A stretch of DNA of 64,000 nt from Methanotrichaceae archaeon (GTDB lineage Archaea; Halobacteriota; Methanosarcinia; Methanotrichales; Methanotrichaceae). Under the pieces are notes generated by a model. That model was not told the origin of the DNA, searched no databases, and saw nothing but the letters and a program-made list of their open reading frames with translations. The stretch lies in contig JAFGMR010000020.1 of the NCBI GenBank assembly GCA_016927425.1, positions 1 through 64,000 on the forward strand, given 5' to 3'. The translations under genes and the position numbers were made by a program. Positions 43,735-52,171 of this stretch are shown in pieces; within the stretch, counting starts at the first letter, position 1; every line of letters begins with the position of its first letter.

Positions 43735-43845
43735 CAAGATATCGATCGAGTACCATCTCTCACAATTCAACCGGTCCAGCCTAACCATGCTCCTGAGCGA
43801 TGGCGACAAGATATCGATTGAGTACTATCTCTCATAATTCAACCG
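43735..43845. repeat. Two 39-nt direct repeats with 33-nt spacer (CRISPR-like pair)
   Basis: CAAGATATCGATCGAGTACC... (43735-43773) and its second copy (43807-43845) are 39 nt each. They differ by three C-to-T transitions and are separated by a unique 33-nt spacer. The size resembles one CRISPR unit, but only two copies exist, and no cas gene is in view. A degenerate sequence TTGATCAGTATCTCAAG near 43690 may be a third relic. Confidence 0.5.
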
Positions 43846-43878
43846 CGAATGAACGCGAATATTTTCCTTTCATTCGCG
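43844..43878. repeat. Palindromic repeat
   Basis: CGCGAATGAA...TTCATTCGCG is a perfect 10-bp inverted repeat (43844-43853 and 43869-43878). The first 17 nt (43844-43860) are the exact reverse complement of 55158-55174 in the composite element, so this is one dispersed repeat family. Confidence 0.7.
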
Positions 43879-44019
43879 TGCATATGCTCCATCTATGGCG
43901 GTTCCCCCCACAAATTCATATCGCTCTTCCCATGGAGTTTGGGCGTGACGAAGCTGACAATTATTCCAAATAGCGGATTGGTAGCCTTCAAGTAACTGAC
44001 CAGTTACTTCACTGGCCTG

Positions 44020-44973
44020 TTACTCGAAGACCGACAGCCCGGCAGGGGAGTCGAGTCCGAGCAACGAAAGCGATCGGATCCACTCGCCCCTAGCCTCCCT
44101 CGTTGTTCCAACGATGAGGGAGAGACCGCTTGCCGTCTCCTCCAGGACTCCTACTGCCTCCACTTTCTCTCCGGGAAGGGCCTGGCCTGCATATGTATGT
44201 GAGAAGCAGGCGATCTCCTCCACATCGCCATCCAGCTTGAGGATGGAAGGGCTGTCGAATGCATACTCGGCATCCACTACCTCGCCGACCACCTTGGCCC
44301 GGCCAACTGGACGGCCGGGGGATCGTGGAGAGCCGCCGATCTGGTCCCATTCTCTGGTGAAGAGGAGGTCGAAGTATGTGCCGTCAATCACCCCGCGATT
44401 TCCCTTCCGCCTCTCATGGAGGACGAACTCCGAGAACGAGACCTCCGGCCGTCTCTTGGCATAGATCTTCCTCCACATAGAATCATTCAATTCCTCGATC
44501 AGGCCGTTGGCCTTTGCCTGCCTTATGATATCCCGGGCGCAAAACCAGGCCTTGCCATATGCGACGAAGTCGATATCCGAGGTCGGACCTTGCAGTCCAA
44601 TGAGCATGGAGCCGGTTATTCCCATGGAGCGTCTCTCGATCCCCCCATCCTCCAGGAGTACCGTGATCCTCCCGAGCCGGGAATCGGCCTTTGCCACGTC
44701 ACTTAGGCGCTCGACAGGGTCATAGCGTCGAGAGACATCCTCAACTGGGACGACGTGGAGGTCCTCTATGTAATCCGGGCGCTCCCTTCTGAGGAAGTCG
44801 AAGGATGGGTCGAAGTCGAGCTTTCGAAATCTTCGGCCTCCAGCTTCCCTCTCACCTTGTGGATGAGGGATGTAGCGCAGAAGGGATCTAATGCCCCTTG
44901 GATGATGATAATCGGCCACGGCGAAGATCCAGCCGTCCTTCGACTCTATGAAGTCCCTGATCCTCGCCCTCAT
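44020..44973 (-). CDS. Predicted nucleotidyltransferase (COG1665-like)
   Basis: A 317-residue archaeal protein. A DNA-polymerase-beta-like motif, GITGSMLIGLQGPTSDIDFVAYG (GS followed by an acidic D-x-D), is at about residues 117-139, preceded by a conserved N-terminal domain with GWIFAVADYHHPRG and VPVEDVSRRYDP. The last third looks like an OB fold (DAEYAFDSPSILKLDGD). The nucleotide and acceptor are unknown. It follows tsaC with a 4-nt overlap, suggesting involvement in tRNA or translation (inference). Confidence 0.75.
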   Translation of the reverse strand: MRARIRDFIESKDGWIFAVADYHHPRGIRSLLRYIPHPQGEREAGGRRFRKLDFDPSFDFLRRERPDYIEDLHVVPVEDVSRRYDPVERLSDVAKADSRLGRITVLLEDGGIERRSMGITGSMLIGLQGPTSDIDFVAYGKAWFCARDIIRQAKANGLIEELNDSMWRKIYAKRRPEVSFSEFVLHERRKGNRGVIDGTYFDLLFTREWDQIGGSPRSPGRPVGRAKVVGEVVDAEYAFDSPSILKLDGDVEEIACFSHTYAGQALPGEKVEAVGVLEETASGLSLIVGTTREARGEWIRSLSLLGLDSPAGLSVFE

Positions 44974-45554
44974 TGGATCGCCTCGACCACACGATCCAGC
45001 CAGGCCCCCTTCCTCAGTATCCTTCTCGATCTCAGGTCGACCAATGTCGATGGCTGGGCGTAGCGGCTTCTGCCGCCGTCGAGGACCATCTCGACCGCTG
45101 AAGATATCTCCGGATCGATCTCATCGGCGCTAGTAGGAGGGCGCCCCCCGCTCCGGTTAGCGCTCGTAGAGGTGATGGGGCCGCAAGCCTCTATCAGCTC
45201 GAGCGCCATTGGATGCATGGGAAAGCGTATGCCAACCAGGCTCGATCCGCCGGTGATCTCCGATGCGAGGTCGCCTTTTGCCCTTACAAGGAAGGATACC
45301 GGCCCTGGCAAGAGCTCTCTTATGATCTCCATATCCTCCTCGTTGACCAAAGCCACGCTCGATATCATATCGAGGCTTGATACCGCAACTGAGATGGGCT
45401 TTTCCCTCGGCCGTCCTTTGATCTCAAATACCCTTGCAATGGCTGCAGGGTTCGATATGGAGCAGCCTATGCCGTAGACCGTCTCTGTGGGATAGACGAC
45501 TACTTTGCCCTCTCGTATCAGGCAGGCGGCCTCCAACGCCTGAGCCTCCGTCAT
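44970..45554 (-). CDS. tsaC: Threonylcarbamoyl-AMP synthase (Sua5/YrdC family)
   Basis: Makes threonylcarbamoyl-AMP for the universal t6A modification of tRNA A37. It is a single YrdC domain of about 194 residues: [22 protein letters not shown], then [15 protein letters not shown] (the K-R-P nucleotide loop), [14 protein letters not shown] and [17 protein letters not shown] take ATG 45554 as start. The frame stays open to 45650, but that overlaps the aMBF1 gene by 32 nt with a Ser/Pro-rich extension. Middle gene of a three-gene unit with aMBF1 and the nucleotidyltransferase. Confidence 0.9.
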   Translation of the reverse strand: MTEAQALEAACLIREGKVVVYPTETVYGIGCSISNPAAIARVFEIKGRPREKPISVAVSSLDMISSVALVNEEDMEIIRELLPGPVSFLVRAKGDLASEITGGSSLVGIRFPMHPMALELIEACGPITSTSANRSGGRPPTSADEIDPEISSAVEMVLDGGRSRYAQPSTLVDLRSRRILRKGAWLDRVVEAIQ

Positions 45555-45618
45555 CCGGACCCCTGAGATGGCCGGCCCCGATGAATCGAGCGGCCTCGAT
45601 TCTCCTTCAGTGGATGGG

Positions 45619-46104
45619 TCATCTTCTTTTGATGTTGGCGATATCTCCAAGGGTCAAGCCCTTCGATCCGCTGCCCGGCTTCCAGCGCTCCTCTCTTTCC
45701 GCTTCGTCTGTGAGCTTTATCCTCAGCTCCCTCTCGAGCTTCTTTCTGATGGAGTCCTCTGGCACTATCTCATGTCGTTCGATCTTTCGTATGAGGGAGG
45801 CTTTCTCAGCTATCTGGGATCCCAGCTTCTCGGGGGTCAATCCCAGATCCTCCCGCGCCTCCCTAACGACGCGACCGTAATCTGGTATTATCTCAACCAA
45901 GTCCTTGAAGTGATCGCGGGGCCTGGGAGGTCTGGCAACCCTGAAGGCGCGTTCAGCCGGGATCAGCTTCTTTGGAACTGGGGTCCACTTGTCTTCCGGC
46001 TTTCCGAAACGCGCACAGCTCTTGCAAACCTCCAAGGAGGAGCCGTCGATTACTATCTTTTGCGGAACGCCGGCAATCTCGGCACCGCATATCTCGCATT
46101 GCAT
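45619..46104 (-). CDS. Multiprotein bridging factor aMBF1
   Basis: The archaeal homologue of eukaryotic MBF1, a ribosome- and TBP-associated factor. The 161 residues hold an N-terminal zinc ribbon (C3, C6, C27, C30), a basic linker, and a Cro/C1-type HTH domain at about 72-128 ([39 protein letters not shown]). The 3' end is basic. The minus-strand TATAAAAG box 21-28 nt upstream implies a leaderless mRNA. It begins the aMBF1-tsaC-nucleotidyltransferase unit, divergent from PAN. Confidence 0.93.
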   Translation of the reverse strand: MQCEICGAEIAGVPQKIVIDGSSLEVCKSCARFGKPEDKWTPVPKKLIPAERAFRVARPPRPRDHFKDLVEIIPDYGRVVREAREDLGLTPEKLGSQIAEKASLIRKIERHEIVPEDSIRKKLERELRIKLTDEAEREERWKPGSGSKGLTLGDIANIKRR

Positions 46105-46124
46105 ATCCCGCTCATCTCGGAAAT

Positions 46125-46132
46125 CTTTTATA
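46125..46132 (-). promoter_or_regulatory. TATA box of aMBF1
   Basis: TATAAAAG on the minus strand, 21-28 nt before the aMBF1 start. The 75-bp divergent gap also carries ATTTTACTAAG and GATATAGG elements for PAN. Confidence 0.5.
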
Positions 46133-46179
46133 GCTGCCGCATTTTACTAAGCTTAGGAGATATAGGTTTTGGAGAGACC

Positions 46180-47391
46180 ATGAACGAGTCGCATGCTGGA
46201 GCCGACTTCTCGCGGTATATCCTGGATCGGATGCGTCAGCTGGAAGAGCGGAACCTAGCATTGCGTGAACAGAAGGACCGGGCCGAGGGCGAAAGAAGGA
46301 TAATTGAGAACCAGAAGCTGAAGTACGAACGCGAGGCCCGAAAGCTGAGAAGCGAGCTGGAACGATTGCGCGTTGGCCCAATGGTGGTGGGCACAGTCGT
46401 CGATGTGCTCGACGAGAGCCGAGTCGTCGTAAAAAGCAGCACAGGTCCGCGATTCGTGGTCAACGTCTCCCAGTTTCTTGAGGATTCTTTAAAGCCGGGA
46501 CTGAGTGTCGGCCTCAACCAGCAGTCCTTCGCGGTGATGTGCGTCCTTCCGGCATCCAAAGATCTGGCCATCTTCGGAATGGAGATCGAGGAGGTACCGG
46601 ACGTGGACTTCTCGGAGATCGGCGGCCTGGATACGCAGATCTCGGAGATAAGGGAGATCGTAGAGCTTCCATTAAAGAGGCCTGATCTCTTCAAGAAGGT
46701 GGGCATCGAGCCGCCGAGAGGGGTGCTCCTCTACGGCCCACCGGGCACGGGAAAGACGCTCCTTGCAAAGGCCGTTGCAAACAGCACCGAGGCCACGTTC
46801 CTCAGGGTTGTGGGAAGCGAGTTCGTCCAGAAGTACATCGGTGAGGGGGCTAGATTGGTGCGGGAGCTCTTCGAGCTCGCCATTAAGCAAGCGCCTTCCA
46901 TCATATTCATAGACGAGCTCGACGCGATCGGATCAAGGCGGATGGATGGGGCAACGAGCGGCGACCGAGAAGTCCAGAGGACGCTGATGCAGCTGCTCGC
47001 CGAGATGGACGGATTCGATCCCCGGGGTGAGGTCAAGCTCGTCGCCGCGACCAACAGGCCGGACATGTTGGATCCGGCCCTCATGAGGCCTGGGCGGTTC
47101 GATAGGGCCATCTTCGTTCCCATCCCCAACCGTGAGGGTAGAAGGTCCATACTCAAGATCCACACGAGAAAGATGAGCCTTCACGAGGACGTCAACCTGA
47201 ATCGGATCGCCGATGCCACGGCCGATGCGAGCGGGGCCGATCTCAAGTCCCTAGCAACCGAGGCCGGGATGTTCGCGATACGAGAGGAGAGGGATATGGT
47301 CTACCAGTCGGACTTCGAGAGGGCAGCCTCCAAGATCCTCCGGCCAGAGAGCAAGAAGGAGCCTCTAGAGCTCGTCCAGCAGTATATATGA
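46180..47391 (+). CDS. Proteasome-activating nucleotidase PAN
   Basis: The AAA+ hexamer that unfolds proteins and feeds the 20S proteasome. The 403 residues have an N-terminal coiled coil (about 15-70), an OB domain, and the AAA core with Walker A GPPGTGKT (about 186-193), Walker [12 protein letters not shown], the RPGRFD arginine finger and the C-terminal helical domain. The last residues QQYI keep the penultimate tyrosine of the HbYX docking tail, though the residue before it is Gln, not hydrophobic. GGAGAG precedes the ATG. It lies divergent to the aMBF1 unit. Confidence 0.95.
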   Translation: MNESHAGADFSRYILDRMRQLEERNLALREQKDRAEGERRIIENQKLKYEREARKLRSELERLRVGPMVVGTVVDVLDESRVVVKSSTGPRFVVNVSQFLEDSLKPGLSVGLNQQSFAVMCVLPASKDLAIFGMEIEEVPDVDFSEIGGLDTQISEIREIVELPLKRPDLFKKVGIEPPRGVLLYGPPGTGKTLLAKAVANSTEATFLRVVGSEFVQKYIGEGARLVRELFELAIKQAPSIIFIDELDAIGSRRMDGATSGDREVQRTLMQLLAEMDGFDPRGEVKLVAATNRPDMLDPALMRPGRFDRAIFVPIPNREGRRSILKIHTRKMSLHEDVNLNRIADATADASGADLKSLATEAGMFAIREERDMVYQSDFERAASKILRPESKKEPLELVQQYI

Positions 47392-47501
47392 GGGGCTGGA
47401 AGTCAACTTTGCATCTTTGGATATGGCTCTATGCATGGTTCGCTTCGTTCATTTGCGAGGGCAGATTCGCCGCGAGCCTATCACCAAGCTGTGCCCATAT
47501 C

Positions 47502-47822
47502 TTATCTCCTGAGCCTCTGGCCGATCTCCTTCAAGACCTCTTCCAGGCTCATCTCTCGAGAATCCTCGAGCTCTGGGGCATGTCTATGGTGAGGATATGT
47601 TCTGAGATGAGAATGATAGGGCGAGTTATCCCACCGTATTTTGAGAGAGCCGTTTTCGCCCTGCCAATGATACGAATATAGATAGGCATCTGAAGAAAAG
47701 AATTCCCTGATATGGAGCTCACTGCCATCGACCAAAGCCGCCCTGATCTTTATATAGTAGAATCTACCGCCGCTTTTGAAATCTAGGATCTCATAGCCTT
47801 TGATGAGATCATCCTGCAGCAA
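47502..47822 (-). CDS. TumE-like (DUF6516) toxin
   Basis: A small protein of about 106 residues. The core reads YYIKIRAALVDGSELHIREFF, then YLYSYHWQGENGSLKIRWDNSPYHSHLRTYPHHRH, which matches the DUF6516/TumE family of ribonuclease-like toxins. The start used is TTG 47822, 14 nt inside the upstream partner's end; the frame stays open to 47924, but that portion only overlaps the partner. It is downstream of, and coupled to, the putative antitoxin. Toxin activity itself is not shown by sequence. Confidence 0.72.
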   Translation of the reverse strand: MLQDDLIKGYEILDFKSGGRFYYIKIRAALVDGSELHIREFFSSDAYLYSYHWQGENGSLKIRWDNSPYHSHLRTYPHHRHAPELEDSREMSLEEVLKEIGQRLRR

Positions 47823-48096
47823 TTCTAACGTCTTTAGTATCTTCGATCTCTCTAAGACGGGATTCGAGCTCCAAAACGCTCTCCGAGTACGCCTTCCATT
47901 CGATGAAGTCGTCCCAACGCTCAAAGTCCTCCGGCAGCGCCTTGATCAACTCTCCGAAGGAGTGAATATCGCATCCATACTTCATCTCCATGGATCTGAT
48001 CCTCTCCTTCAATGGAGCTATCTGAGATATGACCTTTAACCTCTCGAAGGCCTTAACATCGTTCGCAGAGACGACCAGGCTTGAGTCCTGACCCAT
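47809..48096 (-). CDS. TumA-like antitoxin candidate
   Basis: A 95-residue acidic, mostly helical protein (VVSANDVKAFERLKVISQIAPLKERIRSMEMKYGCDIHSFGELIKALPEDFERWDDFIEW). Its end overlaps the TumE-like gene by 14 nt. The size, charge and order fit the antitoxin of this pair, but it has no clear HTH and I identify it by position rather than by strong similarity. Confidence 0.6.
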   Translation of the reverse strand: MGQDSSLVVSANDVKAFERLKVISQIAPLKERIRSMEMKYGCDIHSFGELIKALPEDFERWDDFIEWKAYSESVLELESRLREIEDTKDVRIAAG

Positions 48097-48204
48097 ATGA
48101 AAATATGTTGGCGTGCTTATGGTATAAAGCCCTCTCCCGGCCGCCTGCCAACGGTCGTCCGAGTCGCAGGTTATGAATAAGATGAGAAGAACGAGACTGG
48201 CTCA

Positions 48205-48985
48205 TAATACAGACCGCCTTCAAGAAGAAGCTCATCGAGGTCTCCCTGCTGCTCGAGGCGATCAATGCCGCCTCCGCGCGCGAGATCGGCCAAGGCCACC
48301 CCTCGGCGCTTCAGGTGGGCGAGGCGGCAGCTTGCGGCATGCAGGGCGGTCCTCTTCTCCTCCCTCGTCGACGATCCCTCGTCAAGGCCCGACCTCTTCC
48401 CGACGGAGGAGGCCCAGGAAGAGGAGCGCGATCGGCTCTTCGCAATCATTGAGAGGCTCGTCCTTTGGGAGAACACCAACAACGAGCAGGTCCTCGATGA
48501 AGCGCGCCGCGAGATTCTGCGCTCCACAAGCGGCCGCCCGCCGCCTGTTCTCGATCCCTTCTGCGGCGGGGGATCGATCCCCCTGGAGTCCCAGCGGTTG
48601 GCCTCGAGGCCCACGGAAGCGACCTCAACCCTGTTGCTGTCCTGATCACCAAGGCGATGATCGAGATCCCGCCCCGCTTCGCGAACCTGCCGCCGGTCAA
48701 CCCCGATTCCCGAAAGGTGATGCGGAAGCGGCTCGGCGAGGACTGGCCAGGCGCATCAGGCCTTGCCGAGGACGTCCGCCACTACGGAAGATGGATGCGG
48801 GACGAGGCAGAGAGGAGGATGGGCCACCTCTACCCGAAGGCGAGGCTTCCCGACGGCGGCGAGGCGACGACGATAGCCTGGCTCTGAGCCAGGAAGGTTC
48901 GCTGCCCAAACCCTGCCTGCGGCACGGAGATGCCGCTCTTATCTTCATTCACCAAGGCTTGGAGCCTGAACTTCCAGCTGGTTTA
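48205..48985 (+). pseudogene. Decayed DUF1156 / COG1743 DNA methylase (5' third)
   Basis: Fragments in three frames line up in order with one protein: [29 protein letters not shown] (from about 48209), then [55 protein letters not shown], and [41 protein letters not shown]. It ends with ARKVRCPNPACGTEMPLL, where an in-frame stop follows TIAWL. DUF1156 methylases are about 900 residues long, so only the first third survives, broken by at least two frameshifts and one stop. A relic of a restriction- or defence-type DNA-modification locus. Confidence 0.75.
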
Positions 48986-49007
48986 AGAGGACCCCCGGAT
49001 AATAGAT

Positions 49008-50477
49008 ATGATGGATAATAGGGCTGATATGATGAACGATGAGATGCCGGAGAAGGTCCGCTTCGAGGAGAAGGATGGCGTCAAGATCCTGTACGTTGCC
49101 GGAAGCCCTTACGAGATGGGGTACCAGCACGGCCGCATGCTGGCTGACAGGATCGACCTCATGGTGAACCGCACGCTTTTGGCGACGGCCGCCTACGTCG
49201 CCGCGCAAACCGGATCGAATATCGAGAGGGCTTCTGAGATGCTCTGGATCGGACAGAGGAAGGCCGAACCCTTCCTTCCAGGGGAGTCTCGGGAGGAGAT
49301 TGTGGGAATCGCCGACGGCGTGATGGACGCGGGAGGTGATGCGACCCTCGACCAGATCCTCCTCTGGAATACCAACTACGACCAGTGGTGCATCTACTGC
49401 CATCCTCGTTACTGGAGGTGCGATGGCGGGCGAAGCGGCGACCGCAAGCGAAGCGACGGCGGTGGCAGTGCGATGCCGACCCAAGGCTCGCCCATGCCGT
49501 CAGGCGGCTGCAGCAGCTTCTCCGCCTGGGACGAATGGGCCGGCGGCGATGGGAAGCTGATCTTTGGAAAGAACGAGGACAACTTCAACATGCCAGGGCA
49601 GCTGGAGAACCGGATCATGGTGGTGGCCGAGCCAGACGACGGCCTCGGCCACGCCTTCATGACCTATCCTGGGATGATCGGGCTCGACGGCGGGGTAAAC
49701 GAGGACGGCTTCGAGATGATGACACAGCTCTCCTCCATGCAGCACGAGAGCATGGAAGGCTGCGGAATTGCAGTCTTCACGCGCCTTCTCTTGACACACG
49801 CAAGCTCAGTAGACGACGCCGTCCGGATCTTTCGGGACCATCCCCGATCTGCAGGCATCGCCTACCACGTCGCCGACGCCAAGGCGAGAGCGGCAGCCGT
49901 CGTGGAGACCTCCTCCAAGATGATCTCTGTTCGCCATCCCATACCCGAGGTCGATTGCATCTGGCAGACGAACCACTCCAACTGCTATCCTGGCTGGATG
50001 GGCTACTCAGGCTACAACATGGTAGCTGATCAATTGCCTGTAAACGAGCTTTCTGACATATCCACGATCGAGAGCTGGCAGAGGAGCCTGAGGGATCCGT
50101 ACAACTTCTACGTTCAGGCGCCAAGCAGGTTTGAGAGGTATGGGCAGCTGATCCACAAACACTACGGCGCGATCACTCCCGAAACCGCGATCGAGATATT
50201 GAGCGACCGCTACGACCCATATACACGGATGACTCGGCCGATGGATTTCCCCTCCTGGACGAACAACATCCTATGCACCATATGCGCGCTCTATCCCGAG
50301 TTCGCCTACAGGGCAAACCCGCCTCTCGGGGAGTTCAGGGCACGCATAGCCAACATGTGGAGCCTCGTTGCCCGTCCCGAAACAGGGGATCTCTGGCTTG
50401 CGATTCGGGACTTTCCGGCGCAGTATGGCGGGTATGTGCACTTCAACCTGTTCGACCTGCTGGGGAGTCTGCGATGA
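49008..50477 (+). CDS. C45-family autoproteolytic acyltransferase/hydrolase
   Basis: A 489-residue Ntn-type enzyme of the peptidase C45 (acyl-CoA:6-APA acyltransferase-like) family, which self-cleaves before a catalytic cysteine. The N-terminal region SPYEMGYQHGRMLADRI is typical. The nucleophile is predicted to be C168 in SGGCSSFSAWDEW, followed by GKLIFGKNEDNF. Later motifs include NEDGFEMMTQLS and WQTNHSNCYPGW. The natural substrate is unknown. Just before the cysteine there is an unusual RCDGGRSGDRKRSDGGGSAMPT linker rich in Gly, Ser and Arg, perhaps a recent expansion. Start may be ATG 49008, 49029 or 49032. Confidence 0.82.
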   Translation: MMDNRADMMNDEMPEKVRFEEKDGVKILYVAGSPYEMGYQHGRMLADRIDLMVNRTLLATAAYVAAQTGSNIERASEMLWIGQRKAEPFLPGESREEIVGIADGVMDAGGDATLDQILLWNTNYDQWCIYCHPRYWRCDGGRSGDRKRSDGGGSAMPTQGSPMPSGGCSSFSAWDEWAGGDGKLIFGKNEDNFNMPGQLENRIMVVAEPDDGLGHAFMTYPGMIGLDGGVNEDGFEMMTQLSSMQHESMEGCGIAVFTRLLLTHASSVDDAVRIFRDHPRSAGIAYHVADAKARAAAVVETSSKMISVRHPIPEVDCIWQTNHSNCYPGWMGYSGYNMVADQLPVNELSDISTIESWQRSLRDPYNFYVQAPSRFERYGQLIHKHYGAITPETAIEILSDRYDPYTRMTRPMDFPSWTNNILCTICALYPEFAYRANPPLGEFRARIANMWSLVARPETGDLWLAIRDFPAQYGGYVHFNLFDLLGSLR

Positions 50478-50556
50478 CGGCTGACTCGGGGGTCCTTTTA
50501 TTCATCTAAGCCGCCTTATACGAATTTGAGGGAGGCTTCCGAAACACATACCAAAA
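50478..50556 (+). promoter_or_regulatory. Short gap with possible TATA element
   Basis: CCTTATACG at about 50513-50521 is a weak TATA-like box upstream of the two orphan genes that follow. No ribosome-binding site precedes the first of them. Confidence 0.25.
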
Positions 50557-50778
50557 ATGGCCCCCCCGTTCGCCGCCCTGTTCAGGAGGGGGATCTGGCA
50601 GGAGACTCGGCGGAGAATCGCGATCTTTGGAGATCGACTGGACGAAATAGCTCGGGCGGTTTTGAGCAAAATCATCTGGATTGTCATTGGGGATTTGAGG
50701 GAGGACGCTTGCTCCCCCCAAAAAGAGCTCGGATCCGAAGCGGTTATCTCCGAGTCGCGAAAGAGTCGTATCTCATGA
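50557..50778 (+). CDS. Possible small basic protein
   Basis: A 73-residue frame (APPFAALFRRGIWQETRRRIAIFGDRLDEIARAV, then a hydrophobic LSKIIWIVIGDL) whose stop overlaps the next gene's ATG as ATGA. That coupling is its main support; it has no ribosome-binding site and no known family. It could be a chance frame. Confidence 0.3.
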   Translation: MAPPFAALFRRGIWQETRRRIAIFGDRLDEIARAVLSKIIWIVIGDLREDACSPQKELGSEAVISESRKSRIS

Positions 50779-51302
50779 CCGAGATACTGGAGATCGGGGC
50801 TGGTATCCTCTATGCAGAGAACAGAAGCTGGAGATGGCAGACGATGACGCGCCCCATAAGGCTGGGCCTCGTCTTCGAGGCGGTGGACCTCAAGGCGGGA
50901 GACTGCCCCTTCGTGGTCGAGGCAAGTCTCCTTCCCCCTCCCGAGGAGCTGGACCAGGAGATCCTGGATGAAGCCGCAGAGGGGGGCAACTCCCGTGGAG
51001 AGGTCATTCGTCAGTTATACATCACGTATGGAGGCATTCCTGTGAACATCGATGCCCTCCAGCCGGCCAAGGCATCATGCGGCTTCTCCAGCTTCCTTGC
51101 CGAGGGAAGCATAGACTCAGCGGGCGCCCCCGGCGGAGAGATCCGCCACTTCAGGGACGTCCAGGAGGCGCTCGGCTTCATCAGGGACTTCTACGCCGTC
51201 TATTCGACCGGCCTCTTCAACTTCATTGACGAGATCCTGGATAATCCGCTGCGCCAGGGCGGGTGCGGAAGGGATCTTATACTCGGGATGGTCCGAGAAT
51301 GA
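50775..51302 (+). CDS. Hypothetical protein
   Basis: A 175-residue soluble acidic protein. It starts MTEILEIGAGILYAENRSW and has TRPIRLGLVFEAVDLKAGDCPF, a Pro-rich LPPPEELDQEI linker and a C-terminal FIRDFYAVYSTGLFNFIDEI helix. I recognise no domain. The ATG at 50775 is preferred to an upstream in-frame start because it overlaps the previous stop. Confidence 0.6.
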   Translation: MTEILEIGAGILYAENRSWRWQTMTRPIRLGLVFEAVDLKAGDCPFVVEASLLPPPEELDQEILDEAAEGGNSRGEVIRQLYITYGGIPVNIDALQPAKASCGFSSFLAEGSIDSAGAPGGEIRHFRDVQEALGFIRDFYAVYSTGLFNFIDEILDNPLRQGGCGRDLILGMVRE

Positions 51303-51479
51303 GGGCGGCAGAGGAATACATGACATAATTTATATAGCTTGACTGAGCTAAATATGTAGAAGACGGTCAAATGCCATGTCGGATAACGGCGGATAATATG
51401 GGAGACGATCTACTGAGATCCATATATAAAATGGCGATGAGCACATCATAGGATAAATGATTGAACGGTTGCGATAGCA
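51303..51479 (+). promoter_or_regulatory. Promoter region with two TATA-like boxes
   Basis: AATTTATATAGC at 51328-51339 and CATATATAAAA at 51421-51431. The second lies about 50-59 nt before the start at 51480 and is the better candidate. The 177-bp gap is AT-rich. Confidence 0.45.
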
Positions 51480-51929
51480 ATGAGTAGAAGAGAAGGAAAA
51501 ACTGCTATGAACATGATCGAGCCGAGATCGTTCTATTCCTGCAATAGCGAGAAGACAAAGCTGAACTGGTTCTGTTACGAGATGTCAATGAGTTTCTACG
51601 ATGAACTCCGTGAACACCTCGGAAGACGTCTGAGGAGATACAGGATCGATGAAGATGCTCTTGCAGCGTTTTCGATCTATCTATCGAAGACGATGAAGAA
51701 AATCATCTTGCAACAACAGTCTGGCGAAATTGAACATGTGTATCTGTCGTATAAGATGATAGAATCGTACTACTCAAATCTCAGCGACAAAATGATAAAT
51801 GACATCCTGGATGCGGTCTCGAAGGCGTGGAGATTTCAGCTCGGTTTCTGTGTAGCTTGTCCAAATAGGTGCATAAGCGAGAAAGACGTGTACTGTATTA
51901 TGTTCGATGATAAGAGTCTCTTCAGATGA
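51480..51929 (+). CDS. Orphan protein with a cysteine cluster
   Basis: A 149-residue protein with helical N-terminal part (FYDELREHLGRRLRRYRIDEDALAAFSIYL) and a C-terminal CVACPNRCISEKDVYC cluster (C-x2-C-x3-C-x7-C) that could bind zinc or an Fe-S cluster. Codons are more AT-rich than in neighbouring genes, as expected for acquired DNA. No family recognised. Confidence 0.6.
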   Translation: MSRREGKTAMNMIEPRSFYSCNSEKTKLNWFCYEMSMSFYDELREHLGRRLRRYRIDEDALAAFSIYLSKTMKKIILQQQSGEIEHVYLSYKMIESYYSNLSDKMINDILDAVSKAWRFQLGFCVACPNRCISEKDVYCIMFDDKSLFR

Positions 51930-52171
51930 AGTTAGCGAAGGCGATCGCCTCTTAGCATGAAGGTGGCATTGCATGATCTCATCCTTCCCCTTTATGCATG
52001 AGTTATTCGAAGGACGAATGCGTCGCATGTTGGATGATGCTGGCATTGCCATCTCGGGCTTCGCCTTGTACAAGCTCCAAAGATGCTATATGTGATAATG
52101 ATTCAGTTCGTCATACCCGATGTGACGGCCTGCGAAAAGTCGCTGGCGCCGTCTCCAAAGGGGGAGATCCA
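51930..52171. other. Gene-free gap
   Basis: About 240 bp; I see no gene or clear regulatory element besides the GGGGGAG ribosome-binding site for the next gene at its right end. Confidence 0.35.

Larger units (their letters stand above)
43536..44019. other. Long gap with repeats between AMP phosphorylase and nucleotidyltransferase genes
   Basis: A 484-bp non-coding stretch, AT-rich in its last 150 bp, that holds a two-copy spaced direct repeat, a short palindromic element and a third inverted repeat (AACTGACCAGTTACTTCACTGGCC) near 43994-44017. No gene is visible. Confidence 0.5.

Noticed and set aside
43735-43845. Calling the repeat pair a true CRISPR array
   Set aside because: Only two imperfect copies exist, no leader or cas gene is visible, and another dispersed repeat directly abuts it; kept as a repeat only.
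45568-46179. N-terminal extension of PAN to 607 residues
   Set aside because: The extension is the antisense of aMBF1; ATG 46180 with GGAGAG and the coiled-coil start match the PAN family.
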